From positions 1-29,961 of the forward strand of contig JAEWWL010000038.1 of the NCBI GenBank assembly GCA_023396365.1: DNA of 29,961 nucleotides, in the 5' to 3' direction. This document shows, one piece after another, positions 1 through 7,019 of the stretch (position 1 is the first letter of the stretch; each line of letters opens with the position of its first letter). Origin of the DNA: Methanobacteriota archaeon. Lineage in GTDB: Archaea > Halobacteriota > Methanomicrobia > Methanomicrobiales > Methanomicrobiaceae. The position numbers and the translations under genes were made by a program. Below the pieces are notes generated by a model that was given only the letters and a program-made list of their open reading frames with translations, did not search any database and was not told the origin of the DNA.

Positions 1-82
1 AAAAAAAAATTCCTTTTCAGCTATTCCTGTCAGGTTAGCGTACAAAGTTTTTTTGAAATATAAGTGCAACCTTAAAAGTACT

Positions 83-574
83 ATGAGCAGTGATACCCCC
101 GCCCAAAATGCCGCATTCATTGCAGGCAATGCGACAGTCATCGGAAAAGTGAATCTTTCAAAGGATACAGGCATCTGGTTCGGCGCAGTGCTTAGGGCAG
201 ACAGGGATGAGATAACAATAGGCGAGGGGTCAAACGTCCAGGACAACTGCGTTGTTCATGTATCAAAGGACTGCCCGGTAAATATCGGAAAATATGTAAC
301 AGTAGGGCACGGGGCAATCATTCACGGCTGCACAATAAAAGACCGCGTTCTTGTAGGCATGGGTGCAATAATATTAAACGGAGCTGAAATCGGAGAGGAC
401 ACAATAATTGCGGCCGGTGCAGTCATTACAGAAAACAAAAAAATTCCCGCCGGCTCACTTGTAATGGGAGTGCCCGGAAAAGTAGTCAGGGAGTTAAACG
501 ACGAGCAGAAGATGAGCATAGTAAATAATGCGAAGGTCTATATTAGTCTTGCAAAGGAGTATGCAAATGGGTGA
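83..574 (+). CDS. gamma-carbonic-anhydrase family hexapeptide-repeat protein
   Basis: A 163-aa left-handed beta-helix protein of the gamma-class carbonic anhydrase (Cam/YrdA/PaaY) family. Hexapeptide-type repeats run through most of the chain. The three zinc-ligand histidines expected for the family are visible at about H59 (CVVHV), H76 and H81 (GHGAIIHGC), so metal binding is likely. CO2 hydration is plausible, but many homologues have no proven activity. It has the minimal form, without the acidic loop of Methanosarcina Cam. I chose the ATG at 83: the open frame reaches back to a TTG at 53, but homologues usually begin just before this point. The 3' end overlaps the next gene, an HdrA-like protein, by 8 nt, so the two are probably translated from one message. 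Family assignment is firm; substrate is inferred. Confidence 0.9.
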   Translation: MSSDTPAQNAAFIAGNATVIGKVNLSKDTGIWFGAVLRADRDEITIGEGSNVQDNCVVHVSKDCPVNIGKYVTVGHGAIIHGCTIKDRVLVGMGAIILNGAEIGEDTIIAAGAVITENKKIPAGSLVMGVPGKVVRELNDEQKMSIVNNAKVYISLAKEYANG

Positions 575-1859
575 AGTTGCAGTAATAGGCGCAGGAGTAG
601 CAGGCATCCAGGCAGCTCTTGACATCGCAAACCACGGTGTAAAGGTCTACTTAATAGAAAGAGAGCCTTCAATCGGCGGGCACATGTCACAGCTTGACAA
701 GACATTTCCGACAAACGACTGCTCGATGTGCATTTTATCACCAAAGATGGTTGATGCACAAAGAAACCAGAACATCACATTATTCACGCTTACCGAGGTA
801 TGCAGTGTATCAGGAGAGGTTGGAGATTTCACACTAAACCTGGTTCGCCATCCAAGATATGTAAGCGAGACTAAATGCAACGGCTGCGGAGACTGCACCG
901 AGGTCTGTCCGGTTGAGGTCTACAACAAATATGATGCCGGAGTGGGTGTCAGAAAGGCGATTTACAAACCGCATCCGCAGGTTGTTCCGGATGTAACAAT
1001 ACGCGATGCCGGGCACTGCATTGAGTGCGGGCTTTGCTATGACGTATGCGGCCCTCAGGCAGTCCTGCACAATGACGAGGACTTTGAGCGTGAGTTCTCT
1101 CTTCACGTTTCAAGCATTGTTGTTGCAACCGGATTTGAAACCTTTGATGCACAGAAGAAAAAAGCCTTAAAGTATCTTAAAAATCCTGATGTCATAACAA
1201 GCCTTGAGTTTGAAAGGCTCATCTGTGCAAGCGGGCCGACAGGCGGAGTTCCAAGAAGGCTTTCTGACGGGAAAAAGCCAAAATCAATTGTATTCATCCA
1301 GTGTGTCGGCTCACGCGACATGACAGTTGACAGACCTTACTGCTCATGCGTATGCTGCATGTATGCAATCAAAAATGCAATACTTCTGAAAGAGAAGAAC
1401 AAAGACCTTGATATTTTCATGCTCTACATGGACATCAGAGCATACGGCAAGGGATACGAGGAGTATTATCAGAGAGCACAGGACCTTGGAATAAATTTCA
1501 TCAGAGGAATTCCGGGCGAAATAACGGAGTCGGCAGACAAAAGTCTTGGCGTAACTGTTGAAAACACTGAAAACAGTGTTTTAATTACCTTAAATCCCGA
1601 CCTTGTCGTGCTCTCTGTGGGAATGGAGCCTGCCAAAGGCTCTGATGAGATTGCCGCCGCTCTTGGAATCAAAAAAGATGAGTCCGGATTTTTCGCACAG
1701 GAGAATATGAAGACAAACCCTGTTGGAACAATAAAGCCCGGTATCTATATTGCAGGTGCGGCAGTCTCTCCAAAAGACATCCCTGACAGTGTCATGCAGG
1801 GCGGTGCTGCTGCAATGAAGGCATTTTCAGATGCTATAAGGCATTTTCAGATGCTATAA
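567..1859 (+). CDS. HdrA-like iron-sulfur flavoprotein (heterodisulfide reductase subunit A family)
   Basis: A 430-aa protein of the HdrA family, the FAD and iron-sulfur subunit that bifurcates or passes electrons in heterodisulfide reductase complexes. Visible features: an N-terminal dinucleotide fold (GAGVAGIQAA, residues 8-17); the HdrA signature DCSMCILSPKM near 51-61; two 4Fe-4S ferredoxin motifs, C104-x2-C-x2-C-x3-C114 and C151-x2-C-x2-C-x3-C161; an HdrA-type cysteine group YCSCVCCMYA near 258-267; and a C-terminal FAD-binding segment. Methanogen HdrA proteins are usually about 650 aa or longer, so this is a short form lacking the C-terminal ferredoxin extension, and it may be a paralogue with another partner. 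Start at ATG 567 rather than 561: AAAGGAG at 553-559 is spaced 7 nt from 567. No hdrB or hdrC lies nearby. The stop codon sits inside a 20-bp tandem duplication. Confidence 0.88.
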   Translation: MGEVAVIGAGVAGIQAALDIANHGVKVYLIEREPSIGGHMSQLDKTFPTNDCSMCILSPKMVDAQRNQNITLFTLTEVCSVSGEVGDFTLNLVRHPRYVSETKCNGCGDCTEVCPVEVYNKYDAGVGVRKAIYKPHPQVVPDVTIRDAGHCIECGLCYDVCGPQAVLHNDEDFEREFSLHVSSIVVATGFETFDAQKKKALKYLKNPDVITSLEFERLICASGPTGGVPRRLSDGKKPKSIVFIQCVGSRDMTVDRPYCSCVCCMYAIKNAILLKEKNKDLDIFMLYMDIRAYGKGYEEYYQRAQDLGINFIRGIPGEITESADKSLGVTVENTENSVLITLNPDLVVLSVGMEPAKGSDEIAAALGIKKDESGFFAQENMKTNPVGTIKPGIYIAGAAVSPKDIPDSVMQGGAAAMKAFSDAIRHFQML

Positions 1860-1865
1860 GGCATT
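1818..1865 (+). repeat. 20-bp tandem duplication across the hdrA-like stop codon
   Basis: The unit GCATTTTCAGATGCTATAAG occurs at 1821-1840 and 1841-1860, with partial copies on both sides (period 20 from 1818 to 1865). The copies are identical. Removing one copy would end the protein in AFSDAIRH followed by TAA; with both, it ends in AFSDAIRHFQML. It therefore looks like a recent slippage or duplication event that replaced the stop and added three residues. Confidence 0.95.
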
Positions 1866-1920
1866 AATTAAAAACCCGCCTCCCAAATTTTTTTAAAAAA
1901 AAGGCTTGACGGAAATTTTA

Positions 1921-2036
1921 AAAAAAAAACAAAAATAAAACAAAAATAAAACAAAAATAAAACAAAAATAAAACAAAAAAAAAACAAAAATAAAACAAAA
2001 ATAAAACAAAAAAAAAACAAAAAAAAAACAAAAAAA
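1921..2036. repeat. 11-bp phased A-tract minisatellite
   Basis: Cytosines fall at exactly 11-bp intervals (1930, 1941, 1952, 1963, 1974, 1985, 1996, 2007, 2018 and 2029) in otherwise almost pure A. The unit is C-A5-T-A4, and the T is replaced by A in four of the ten units. A-tracts in near-helical phase predict intrinsic DNA curvature. It fills the gap between the HdrA-like gene and mtnA, ending about 20 bp before the mtnA start, so it may act as an upstream promoter element or simply be slippage-prone DNA. Confidence 0.95.
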
Positions 2037-2056
2037 GATATTAAACTCTGATTTTT

Positions 2057-3082
2057 ATGGACGAAAAAACAGTTTTCTGGGATACTGACAACAACTGCAT
2101 AAAATTTGTCGAACAGACTCTTCTTCCGGCTGAGTACAGGATAATAACCTGCGACTCTGTTGAAAGGCTTTCAAAGGCAATCAAAAACCTTGAGGTCAGG
2201 GGTGCACCGGCACTTGGTGTTGCAGGCGGCTTTGGTGTCGCTCTTTCGGCTTTTGTGCATGACGACCAGAACATGGACGGCTTTTTAAAGCTGGTTTTGG
2301 ATGATGCAGATTTTCTTGCAAAGACACGGCCCACTGCCGTTAACCTCTCATGGGGGATTAGGCGGGTATTTAATTCCATACAGGATTCAAAAAGTCCAGA
2401 AGAGGCGAGAGAAAAGGCTCTTTTAGAGGCTTTGTCGATTGCTGATGAGGATGAGAGGATGTGCCGGCGGATTGGAGAGCTTGGTTCAGCTCTGTTGCCC
2501 GATAAATGCACGGTTTTAACCCACTGCAATGCAGGAGCACTTGCCTGCTACACATGGGGAACAGCTCTGGGAGTGATACGCTCTGCAAAGGATGCGAAAA
2601 AAGATATCTCTGTAATCTCATGCGAGACAAGACCGCTAAATCAGGGATCAAGGCTTACTGCCTGGGAGCTTTCAAGAGACAATATAAAAGTTCAGACAAT
2701 TGCAGATTCAGCCGCCGCGTATCTTATGAGAATGGGAAAAATTGATGCGGTTGTTGTCGGTGCCGACAGGATAACGCATGACGCTGTCTTTAACAAAATC
2801 GGAACCTACATGCATGCAGTCTGTGCAAAGCAGCACAATATTCCATTCTATGTCGCCGCTCCCTCATCAACATTTGACAGCATACATTCGGAGTCAGAGA
2901 TTGTTGTTGAAAAAAGAAGCCGGGACGAGCTTGCATTCTGCGGAAAAAAACAGCTGATGCCGGAGTCTGTCGACGCCTTAAACTATGCATTTGATGCAAC
3001 GCCTCTTGAGCTTGTAACTGCAATTATCACAGAAAAGGGTGTTTTTAAACCACCGTATTCTAAAGATTTTCTAACAGGCTGA
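2057..3082 (+). CDS. mtnA: S-methyl-5-thioribose-1-phosphate isomerase family protein (MtnA / eIF2B-like)
   Basis: A 341-aa protein of the MtnA/eIF2B-alpha-like isomerase family, full length for MtnA. It converts 5-methylthioribose 1-phosphate to the ribulose form in salvage of methylthioadenosine; some archaeal relatives act on ribose 1,5-bisphosphate instead. Motifs seen: VRGAPALGVAGG (about residues 48-59); THCNAGALA, containing the catalytic cysteine position; SCETRPLNQGSRLTAWEL; VVGADRI with the catalytic aspartate; and NKIGTY. These fit true MtnA better than the regulatory eIF2B subunits. The ATG at 2057 has no convincing Shine-Dalgarno sequence, and the phased A-tract array lies just upstream. 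The DUF116 gene follows after 28 nt and may be cotranscribed. Confidence 0.9.
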   Translation: MDEKTVFWDTDNNCIKFVEQTLLPAEYRIITCDSVERLSKAIKNLEVRGAPALGVAGGFGVALSAFVHDDQNMDGFLKLVLDDADFLAKTRPTAVNLSWGIRRVFNSIQDSKSPEEAREKALLEALSIADEDERMCRRIGELGSALLPDKCTVLTHCNAGALACYTWGTALGVIRSAKDAKKDISVISCETRPLNQGSRLTAWELSRDNIKVQTIADSAAAYLMRMGKIDAVVVGADRITHDAVFNKIGTYMHAVCAKQHNIPFYVAAPSSTFDSIHSESEIVVEKRSRDELAFCGKKQLMPESVDALNYAFDATPLELVTAIITEKGVFKPPYSKDFLTG

Positions 3083-3110
3083 TAAAGAGATATTTATCTC
3101 CTCAGTCCAA

Positions 3111-3788
3111 ATGATTAAAAAGGAAATGATCTCTGCAAATATCTGGGAGCAGATAATCTTTACAATCGGCGAGATAACTATAATCCTGATTGCCGGATTT
3201 TTTTTCTTCTCCTTAGCAGTTGTTGCAATATCGTTTTATTCAATAAAAAAGGGCCACTTTTATTTTCCAAGACTTGTAAAATCAGGAATTGTCATAACTG
3301 AAGGGATGGCAAAAGGAATCTGCAAGTTCTTCGGCCTTGACGACAGGGAGCTTACGGCATTTTCAATAAACCTTCACAATACAATGACCCAAAACGCCTT
3401 TTCGAAGATAAGCCCTGACAAAAGAGTTATTTTTCTGCCGCAGTGCCTTAGAAATTCAGCCTGCCCGGCACACTTAACTCCGGAGGGCCTTGTCTGCAGG
3501 AGATGCGGAAGGTGCGAGATTGGCGTTCATATCGACAGGCTTGAAAGGATGGGATATAAAATCTGGATTGCTCCGGGCTCGACACTGATTAAAAGAATGG
3601 TTAAAAAATACAAGCCGGAAGGTGTAATCGGAGTCGGATGCCTTGTTGAGGTAAGAGAGGGCCTTGAGCTTTTGGATAAGGTAAATCTTGTTGGAATGGG
3701 CGTTGTAACACTAAAAGACGGCTGTGTCGAGACTATTTTGAACTGGAATGACTTAATGGACGTTGCGGTTTTGGGAATTGAAGATTAA
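3111..3788 (+). CDS. DUF116 domain membrane protein
   Basis: A 225-aa protein matching the DUF116 family, common in methanogens and some bacteria and of unknown function. Residues about 15-45 form one hydrophobic segment, probably a membrane anchor. The rest is a cytoplasmic cysteine-rich domain: LPQCLRN, SACPAH and VCRRCGRCEIG lie close together, with further cysteines in GVGCLVEV and KDGCVET. The spacing suggests metal or iron-sulfur binding, but no cofactor can be assigned. The gene follows mtnA by 28 nt; a small palindrome GAGATA-TT-TATCTC (3087-3100) lies between them. The start could also be the internal methionine five residues later. Its stop codon lies in the first unit of a 20-bp tandem repeat. 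Confidence 0.85.
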   Translation: MIKKEMISANIWEQIIFTIGEITIILIAGFFFFSLAVVAISFYSIKKGHFYFPRLVKSGIVITEGMAKGICKFFGLDDRELTAFSINLHNTMTQNAFSKISPDKRVIFLPQCLRNSACPAHLTPEGLVCRRCGRCEIGVHIDRLERMGYKIWIAPGSTLIKRMVKKYKPEGVIGVGCLVEVREGLELLDKVNLVGMGVVTLKDGCVETILNWNDLMDVAVLGIED

Positions 3789-3830
3789 ATCCGTCAATTG
3801 AGGATTAATTTTGGCAATTGAGAATTAAAC
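3771..3830 (+). repeat. degenerate 20-bp tandem repeat on the DUF116 stop codon
   Basis: Three 20-bp units (3771-3790, 3791-3810, 3811-3830) share the core AATTGARRATTAA, at 3776, 3796 and 3816. The first copy encodes the last residues and stop of the DUF116 protein; the other two lie downstream. Period and placement match the 20-bp duplication at the HdrA-like stop codon, although the sequences are unrelated and these copies have diverged. Confidence 0.85.
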
Positions 3831-3972
3831 ATTTAATTTTTTATAAGGCTAACTAAAATTTTTAAAAAAGCAGTAAGGGTTTTTATTAAGGGTCTTATTT
3901 TGCCAGATAATATTTTCAAACAAATTTTTTTTCAGGAAATTTATTTTGTTTAATTATTCCAATGCGTAGCTT

Positions 3973-4449
3973 TTAGTCTTCATCGCCAGATGCACAGGCC
4001 GCGGGAGAATTTTCTTCGGGTGGGGCGGCCTCTCCGTATGAATTTCTAAGAACCTTCACCTGCCTTCCAAGAAGCTTTCCTGATTTTATTTTTCCGATTA
4101 TGAATATTGTTCCGCTGCTTTTCACATCGCCAATCTCAACACCCGGCCTTAGTATCACATCGCCGCCGGCGTTTATCAGAGGCATCTTTGAGTTGTCGCA
4201 GACTGTAATGTCGCCTTCTACGTTTACATCCCCGCCGATTACAACATTTGAGCCTATTACCGCATTTCTGCATGTGACTTTGTATTTCACAGAGGAGCGT
4301 GGCCCAAGGTCAAGATTTCCGTCAACTGCAAGGTGGCCCCAGAAATGCGTATCGGGCGGTGCTATAAAATCGCCGTTTATCTTAACATTCCCTTCAAAAT
4401 AAGAGCCCTTTGGGGCGATGAAAGTGTCGCCGTCCCGATATATTTTCAT
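3973..4449 (-). CDS. bactofilin-like / polymer-forming beta-helix protein
   Basis: A 158-aa protein rich in short glycine- and valine-spaced turns (GNVKINGDF, GGDVNVEGDITV, GGDVILRPGVEIGDVKSSG), the pattern of a right-handed beta-helix of the bactofilin / polymer-forming cytoskeletal type. Such proteins can self-assemble, but the role of the methanogen versions is unknown. The C-terminal tail (about 25 residues) is acidic, Pro/Ala-rich and probably disordered. I start it at ATG 4449 (MKIYRDGDTF). The open frame continues to a TTG at 4491 that would overlap the end of the upstream UbiA gene; that longer form adds 14 residues outside the repeat fold. The two genes are probably one leftward transcript. 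The 184 bp beyond its stop contain only AT-rich sequence and the DUF116 repeats. Confidence 0.75.
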   Translation of the reverse strand: MKIYRDGDTFIAPKGSYFEGNVKINGDFIAPPDTHFWGHLAVDGNLDLGPRSSVKYKVTCRNAVIGSNVVIGGDVNVEGDITVCDNSKMPLINAGGDVILRPGVEIGDVKSSGTIFIIGKIKSGKLLGRQVKVLRNSYGEAAPPEENSPAACASGDED

Positions 4450-4483
4450 TGCAGATGAGATTCTGGCGCATACAATATAAGTA

Positions 4484-5326
4484 TTATCCAAAAAGCACAG
4501 CAGATATTAAAAATATCAGCAGTGCAAGAAACATCCCCTTCTTCAAAAGCGATGTTGCACCTGACTGCACCAAAGCCCCGGGAGTGTTTGCCAGACAGCC
4601 TTTTGCGGCAGCATAAAGTATCACTGCATCGGCTGCAAGAATCATTAAAATATAGTATATGCCCCAGAACCTGAGCAGAGGCATTAAGCTTATTACAACG
4701 GCTGATACAGCAAAAAAAAGACTTATGTAAGCTGTTTTTTTAACGCCGATTATTATCGGGACTGTTTTGGCACCGCCCTTTAAGTCGCCTTTGATGTCTT
4801 CTGCATCCTTTAGGAGCTCACGTGAGATCATCGCAAAAAACGTTATTAAAAATACAACAGAGTTCTGCATTATTCCCTCTGCTCCAAAGAACGCGCCGCC
4901 AAATAAAAAGATGCTTGCTGAAAGATAAGAGACTGCGGCATTGCCGGCAAAAGGCATCATCTTTAATTTCTTCGCATAAAGCACAAGAAGAAGTGAGTTG
5001 AATATTCCAATTGCAAAACACAGTGTGTTTACAAAAAAGCATACAAAAATGCCGGATAAAAACAAAATTGCGCTGAACAAGAGCGCATTTTTAGGAGTTA
5101 CTCTTTTGGACGGAATGGGCCGGGCCGGCCTGTTTATCAGATCTATGTCCCTGTCACAGTAGTCGTTTATCACATTTCCGGCAGCCGTTATCATGGCAAC
5201 AACAGGAATAAGGATTAGAGCTTCTGCCGGAACAGTCCCTTTTGCAATGATTAATCCCAAAAGGACAGCGAAGCCTGCGACAAGCGAATTTACAGGACGT
5301 GTAATCTCCAGGTAGTCTTTAAGCAT
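4484..5326 (-). CDS. UbiA-family prenyltransferase, probable digeranylgeranylglyceryl phosphate synthase
   Basis: A 280-aa polytopic membrane protein of the UbiA family, best matched to archaeal (S)-2,3-di-O-geranylgeranylglyceryl phosphate synthase. That enzyme adds the second geranylgeranyl chain to the glycerol phosphate backbone of archaeal membrane lipids. The first Asp-rich motif is NDYCDRDID (about 54-62), followed by NRPARPIPS; the second is LLKDAEDIKGD (about 170-180), followed by GAKTVP. About eight to nine hydrophobic segments are visible. Length, start (MLKDYLEITRPVNS) and motifs are as expected for the archaeal lipid enzyme rather than menaquinone or heme prenyltransferases. The bactofilin-like gene lies immediately downstream on the same strand. 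Confidence 0.88.
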   Translation of the reverse strand: MLKDYLEITRPVNSLVAGFAVLLGLIIAKGTVPAEALILIPVVAMITAAGNVINDYCDRDIDLINRPARPIPSKRVTPKNALLFSAILFLSGIFVCFFVNTLCFAIGIFNSLLLVLYAKKLKMMPFAGNAAVSYLSASIFLFGGAFFGAEGIMQNSVVFLITFFAMISRELLKDAEDIKGDLKGGAKTVPIIIGVKKTAYISLFFAVSAVVISLMPLLRFWGIYYILMILAADAVILYAAAKGCLANTPGALVQSGATSLLKKGMFLALLIFLISAVLFG

Positions 5327-5499
5327 CTCTTAAACAGTTTTCTTTTTTTTAAGTGAAATAGTCTTTTGAAAAAAAACCATAAGAATGAAAAAGCAATAAG
5401 AAAAAATTGAAAATTTAAAAAACTTAATTTTTAATTTTGATTTTTAATATGATTTTGGATTTTTGATTTTTAATTATTAATTTTTAAACCTGAAAAAAT

Positions 5500-5519
5500 T
5501 TCAAAAAAAAAACAAAAAC
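5500..5519 (-). terminator. T-rich terminator after tRNA-Arg
   Basis: Read on the minus strand, the tRNA 3' end is followed directly by G-T5-G and then T10. Such T-runs suffice for archaeal transcription termination. This is the likely end of the tRNA-Arg transcript. Confidence 0.6.
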
Positions 5520-5593
5520 GGGCTTGGGGGGATTCGGACCCCCGACTTTTAGCTTAGGAGGCTAACGCCATATCCAGGCTAGGCCACAAGCCC
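5520..5593 (-). tRNA. tRNA-Arg (anticodon CCU)
   Basis: On the minus strand the sequence folds as a full cloverleaf: acceptor GGGCTTG/CAAGCCC, a D arm closed by GCC/GGC, anticodon stem TTAGC/GCTAA with loop CTCCTAA (anticodon CCT, reading AGG), and T stem GGGGG/CCCCC with loop TCCGAAT. There is no intron and no encoded CCA. It is divergent from trm1, which starts 77 nt away. A small palindrome GCACA-TTT-TGTGC (5598-5610) lies just outside its 5' end. Confidence 0.95.
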
Positions 5594-5669
5594 TCATGCA
5601 CATTTTGTGCCTTAATGAGTTGTAGGGGATAAGCTATAAGATTTACTAAAAATAACATATCGGGAAGAG

Positions 5670-6779
5670 ATGCAGCTTGTTGAAGTAAAAGAGGGCAGGA
5701 CCAGATTTCTTGTTCCGGTAATGGATGAGAATCTGAATTTCCCCCCGTCAGGAGCGCCTGTTTTCTTCAACAAAAAGATGGAGCTTAACAGGGATACTAC
5801 AATTTTAATGCTCAGATGCCTTGATGCAGAAAGCTATCTTGACGCTATGAGCGCTACCGGTGTAAGAGGAATCCGGGCATATTGTGAATGCGGCATTAAT
5901 GCAACAGTAAATGACAAAAGCCAGGAGTCATTGCCGCTTCTTGAATACAACAGGGACACCTATGCACCGGGAATTGAGATCACAAACAGCGATGCAAACG
6001 CAATAATGCATGAAAGACGCTTTGATGCTGTCGATATCGATCCGTTCGGAACACCGGCGCCTTTTTTAAACGCTGCGGCAGGCTGCGCCAAAAAATATCT
6101 TTTCATAACCGCAACCGACACAGCACCTCTGTGCGGCTCGCACCTAAAGGCCGGAATGAGGAGATACTTCGCACGCCCGATAAACAACGAATACCACAAA
6201 GAGATGGGCCTTCGGATTCTTTTAGGCTATGCTGTCCGCGAGATTGTAAAGTATGACAGGGGTGTAGAGCCGCTCTTTTCTTTTGCACGCGAGCATTTTG
6301 TAAGAATCTGCCTAAAACTTTCATACGGTGCGGGAAAGGCTGACAAGGCGATGGAAAATATCGGATTTATCCACCAGTGCACAAAGTGCCCGCAAAGAGA
6401 GGAGCAAAGAGGACTTGTTGCATCAACTCATATCTGCCCGGAGTGCGGCGCCAAGATGACTGCTGCAGGCCCGCTCTGGCTTGGGGCTGTGAGCAGGACT
6501 GATATAATTGATGAGATGCAGAAGAATCTGCACGGACTTGAGCTTGGAACAGAGGCAAAGATAGAAAAGCTTCTTGATACATGCAGAAACGAGCTTGAGA
6601 CATCAACATTTTACGACTACCACGTCCTAAGCCGGCACTGGAAGGTATCGCCGGTTGCAATCGATACTGTCATTGAACGCTTAAAAGATGCAGGATACCG
6701 TGCTTCAAGGGTTCACTATGAAGGAACAGGAATCAAGACCGATGCACCGCTAAGCGTCATCAGAAAATCACTGACATAA
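5670..6779 (+). CDS. trm1: tRNA (guanine(26)-N2)-dimethyltransferase Trm1
   Basis: A 369-aa Trm1-type SAM-dependent methyltransferase that makes N2,N2-dimethylguanosine at position 26 of tRNAs. Seen: an N-terminal segment with FPPSGAPVFFNKKMELNRD, the SAM-binding stretch LDAMSATGVRGIRAYCE (about 58-74), the catalytic DPFGTP motif near 122-127, a zinc-binding pair HQCTKC and HICPECG (about 235-260), and the family's C-terminal RNA-binding region including TFYDYHVLSRHWKVSP. Length is normal for archaeal Trm1. A TATA-like CTATAAG at 5634-5640 lies about 32 nt before the ATG, so the leader should be only a few nucleotides, and there is no clear Shine-Dalgarno sequence. It stands alone, divergent from tRNA-Arg. 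Confidence 0.95.
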   Translation: MQLVEVKEGRTRFLVPVMDENLNFPPSGAPVFFNKKMELNRDTTILMLRCLDAESYLDAMSATGVRGIRAYCECGINATVNDKSQESLPLLEYNRDTYAPGIEITNSDANAIMHERRFDAVDIDPFGTPAPFLNAAAGCAKKYLFITATDTAPLCGSHLKAGMRRYFARPINNEYHKEMGLRILLGYAVREIVKYDRGVEPLFSFAREHFVRICLKLSYGAGKADKAMENIGFIHQCTKCPQREEQRGLVASTHICPECGAKMTAAGPLWLGAVSRTDIIDEMQKNLHGLELGTEAKIEKLLDTCRNELETSTFYDYHVLSRHWKVSPVAIDTVIERLKDAGYRASRVHYEGTGIKTDAPLSVIRKSLT

Positions 6780-6812
6780 AAAAGATTTTTTAGTTCCAAA
6801 CAATTCAATCAA

Positions 6813-6942
6813 AAATTATTTTGCATACGCAAGATAATTTTGTATCTTAAAACGGCTGAGGCTACCCGAAGGGTAGCGTCCAAGCCGTTTATCTTAATCA
6901 GCGCAAGCCCTGAGGTCAGGGCGTTTTGCAAAGCAAATGCGC
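6813..6942. ncRNA. structured intergenic island, candidate ncRNA or mobile-element end
   Basis: Three independent foldable units lie side by side in a gene-free gap. Unit 1: 12-bp stem 6813-6824/6829-6840 with an ATAC loop and one G-U or mismatch pair. Unit 2: outer stem AAACGGCT 6850-6857 with AGCCGTTT 6883-6890, inner stem GCTACCC 6861-6867 with GGGTAGC 6871-6877, GAA loop. Unit 3: GCGCA 6901-6905 pairs with TGCGC 6938-6942 and encloses two hairpins, CCCTGA/TCAGGG and TTTGC/GCAAA, forming a three-way junction. Units 2 and 3 are far more GC-rich than their surroundings. It could be a stable RNA, a compound terminator of trm1, or the remnant end of an IS200/IS605-type element. Strand is not determined. 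Confidence 0.5.
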
Positions 6943-6982
6943 AAGGGTTGTCATAACAATTATAAAAATAACAATAATTTCA

Positions 6983-6992
6983 TTATATTATA
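6983..6992 (+). promoter_or_regulatory. TATA-like box upstream of the DUF2971 gene
   Basis: TTATATTATA is centred about 32 nt before the ATG at 7020. With archaeal spacing this puts the transcription start within a few nucleotides of the start codon. The region is generally AT-rich, so the call is tentative. Confidence 0.4.
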
Positions 6993-7019
6993 TTCCAGAA
7001 TACTTTGTTAAGATAATTT

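Noticed and set aside
4450..4491. Longer bactofilin-like protein from TTG 4491
   Set aside because: The 14 extra residues lie outside the repeat fold and no ribosome-binding site supports the TTG; ATG 4449 gives a natural start. Not fully excluded.
6844..6942. Known riboswitch or C/D box RNA in the structured island
   Set aside because: No known riboswitch core, and no properly placed C (RUGAUGA) and D (CUGA) boxes, could be matched.
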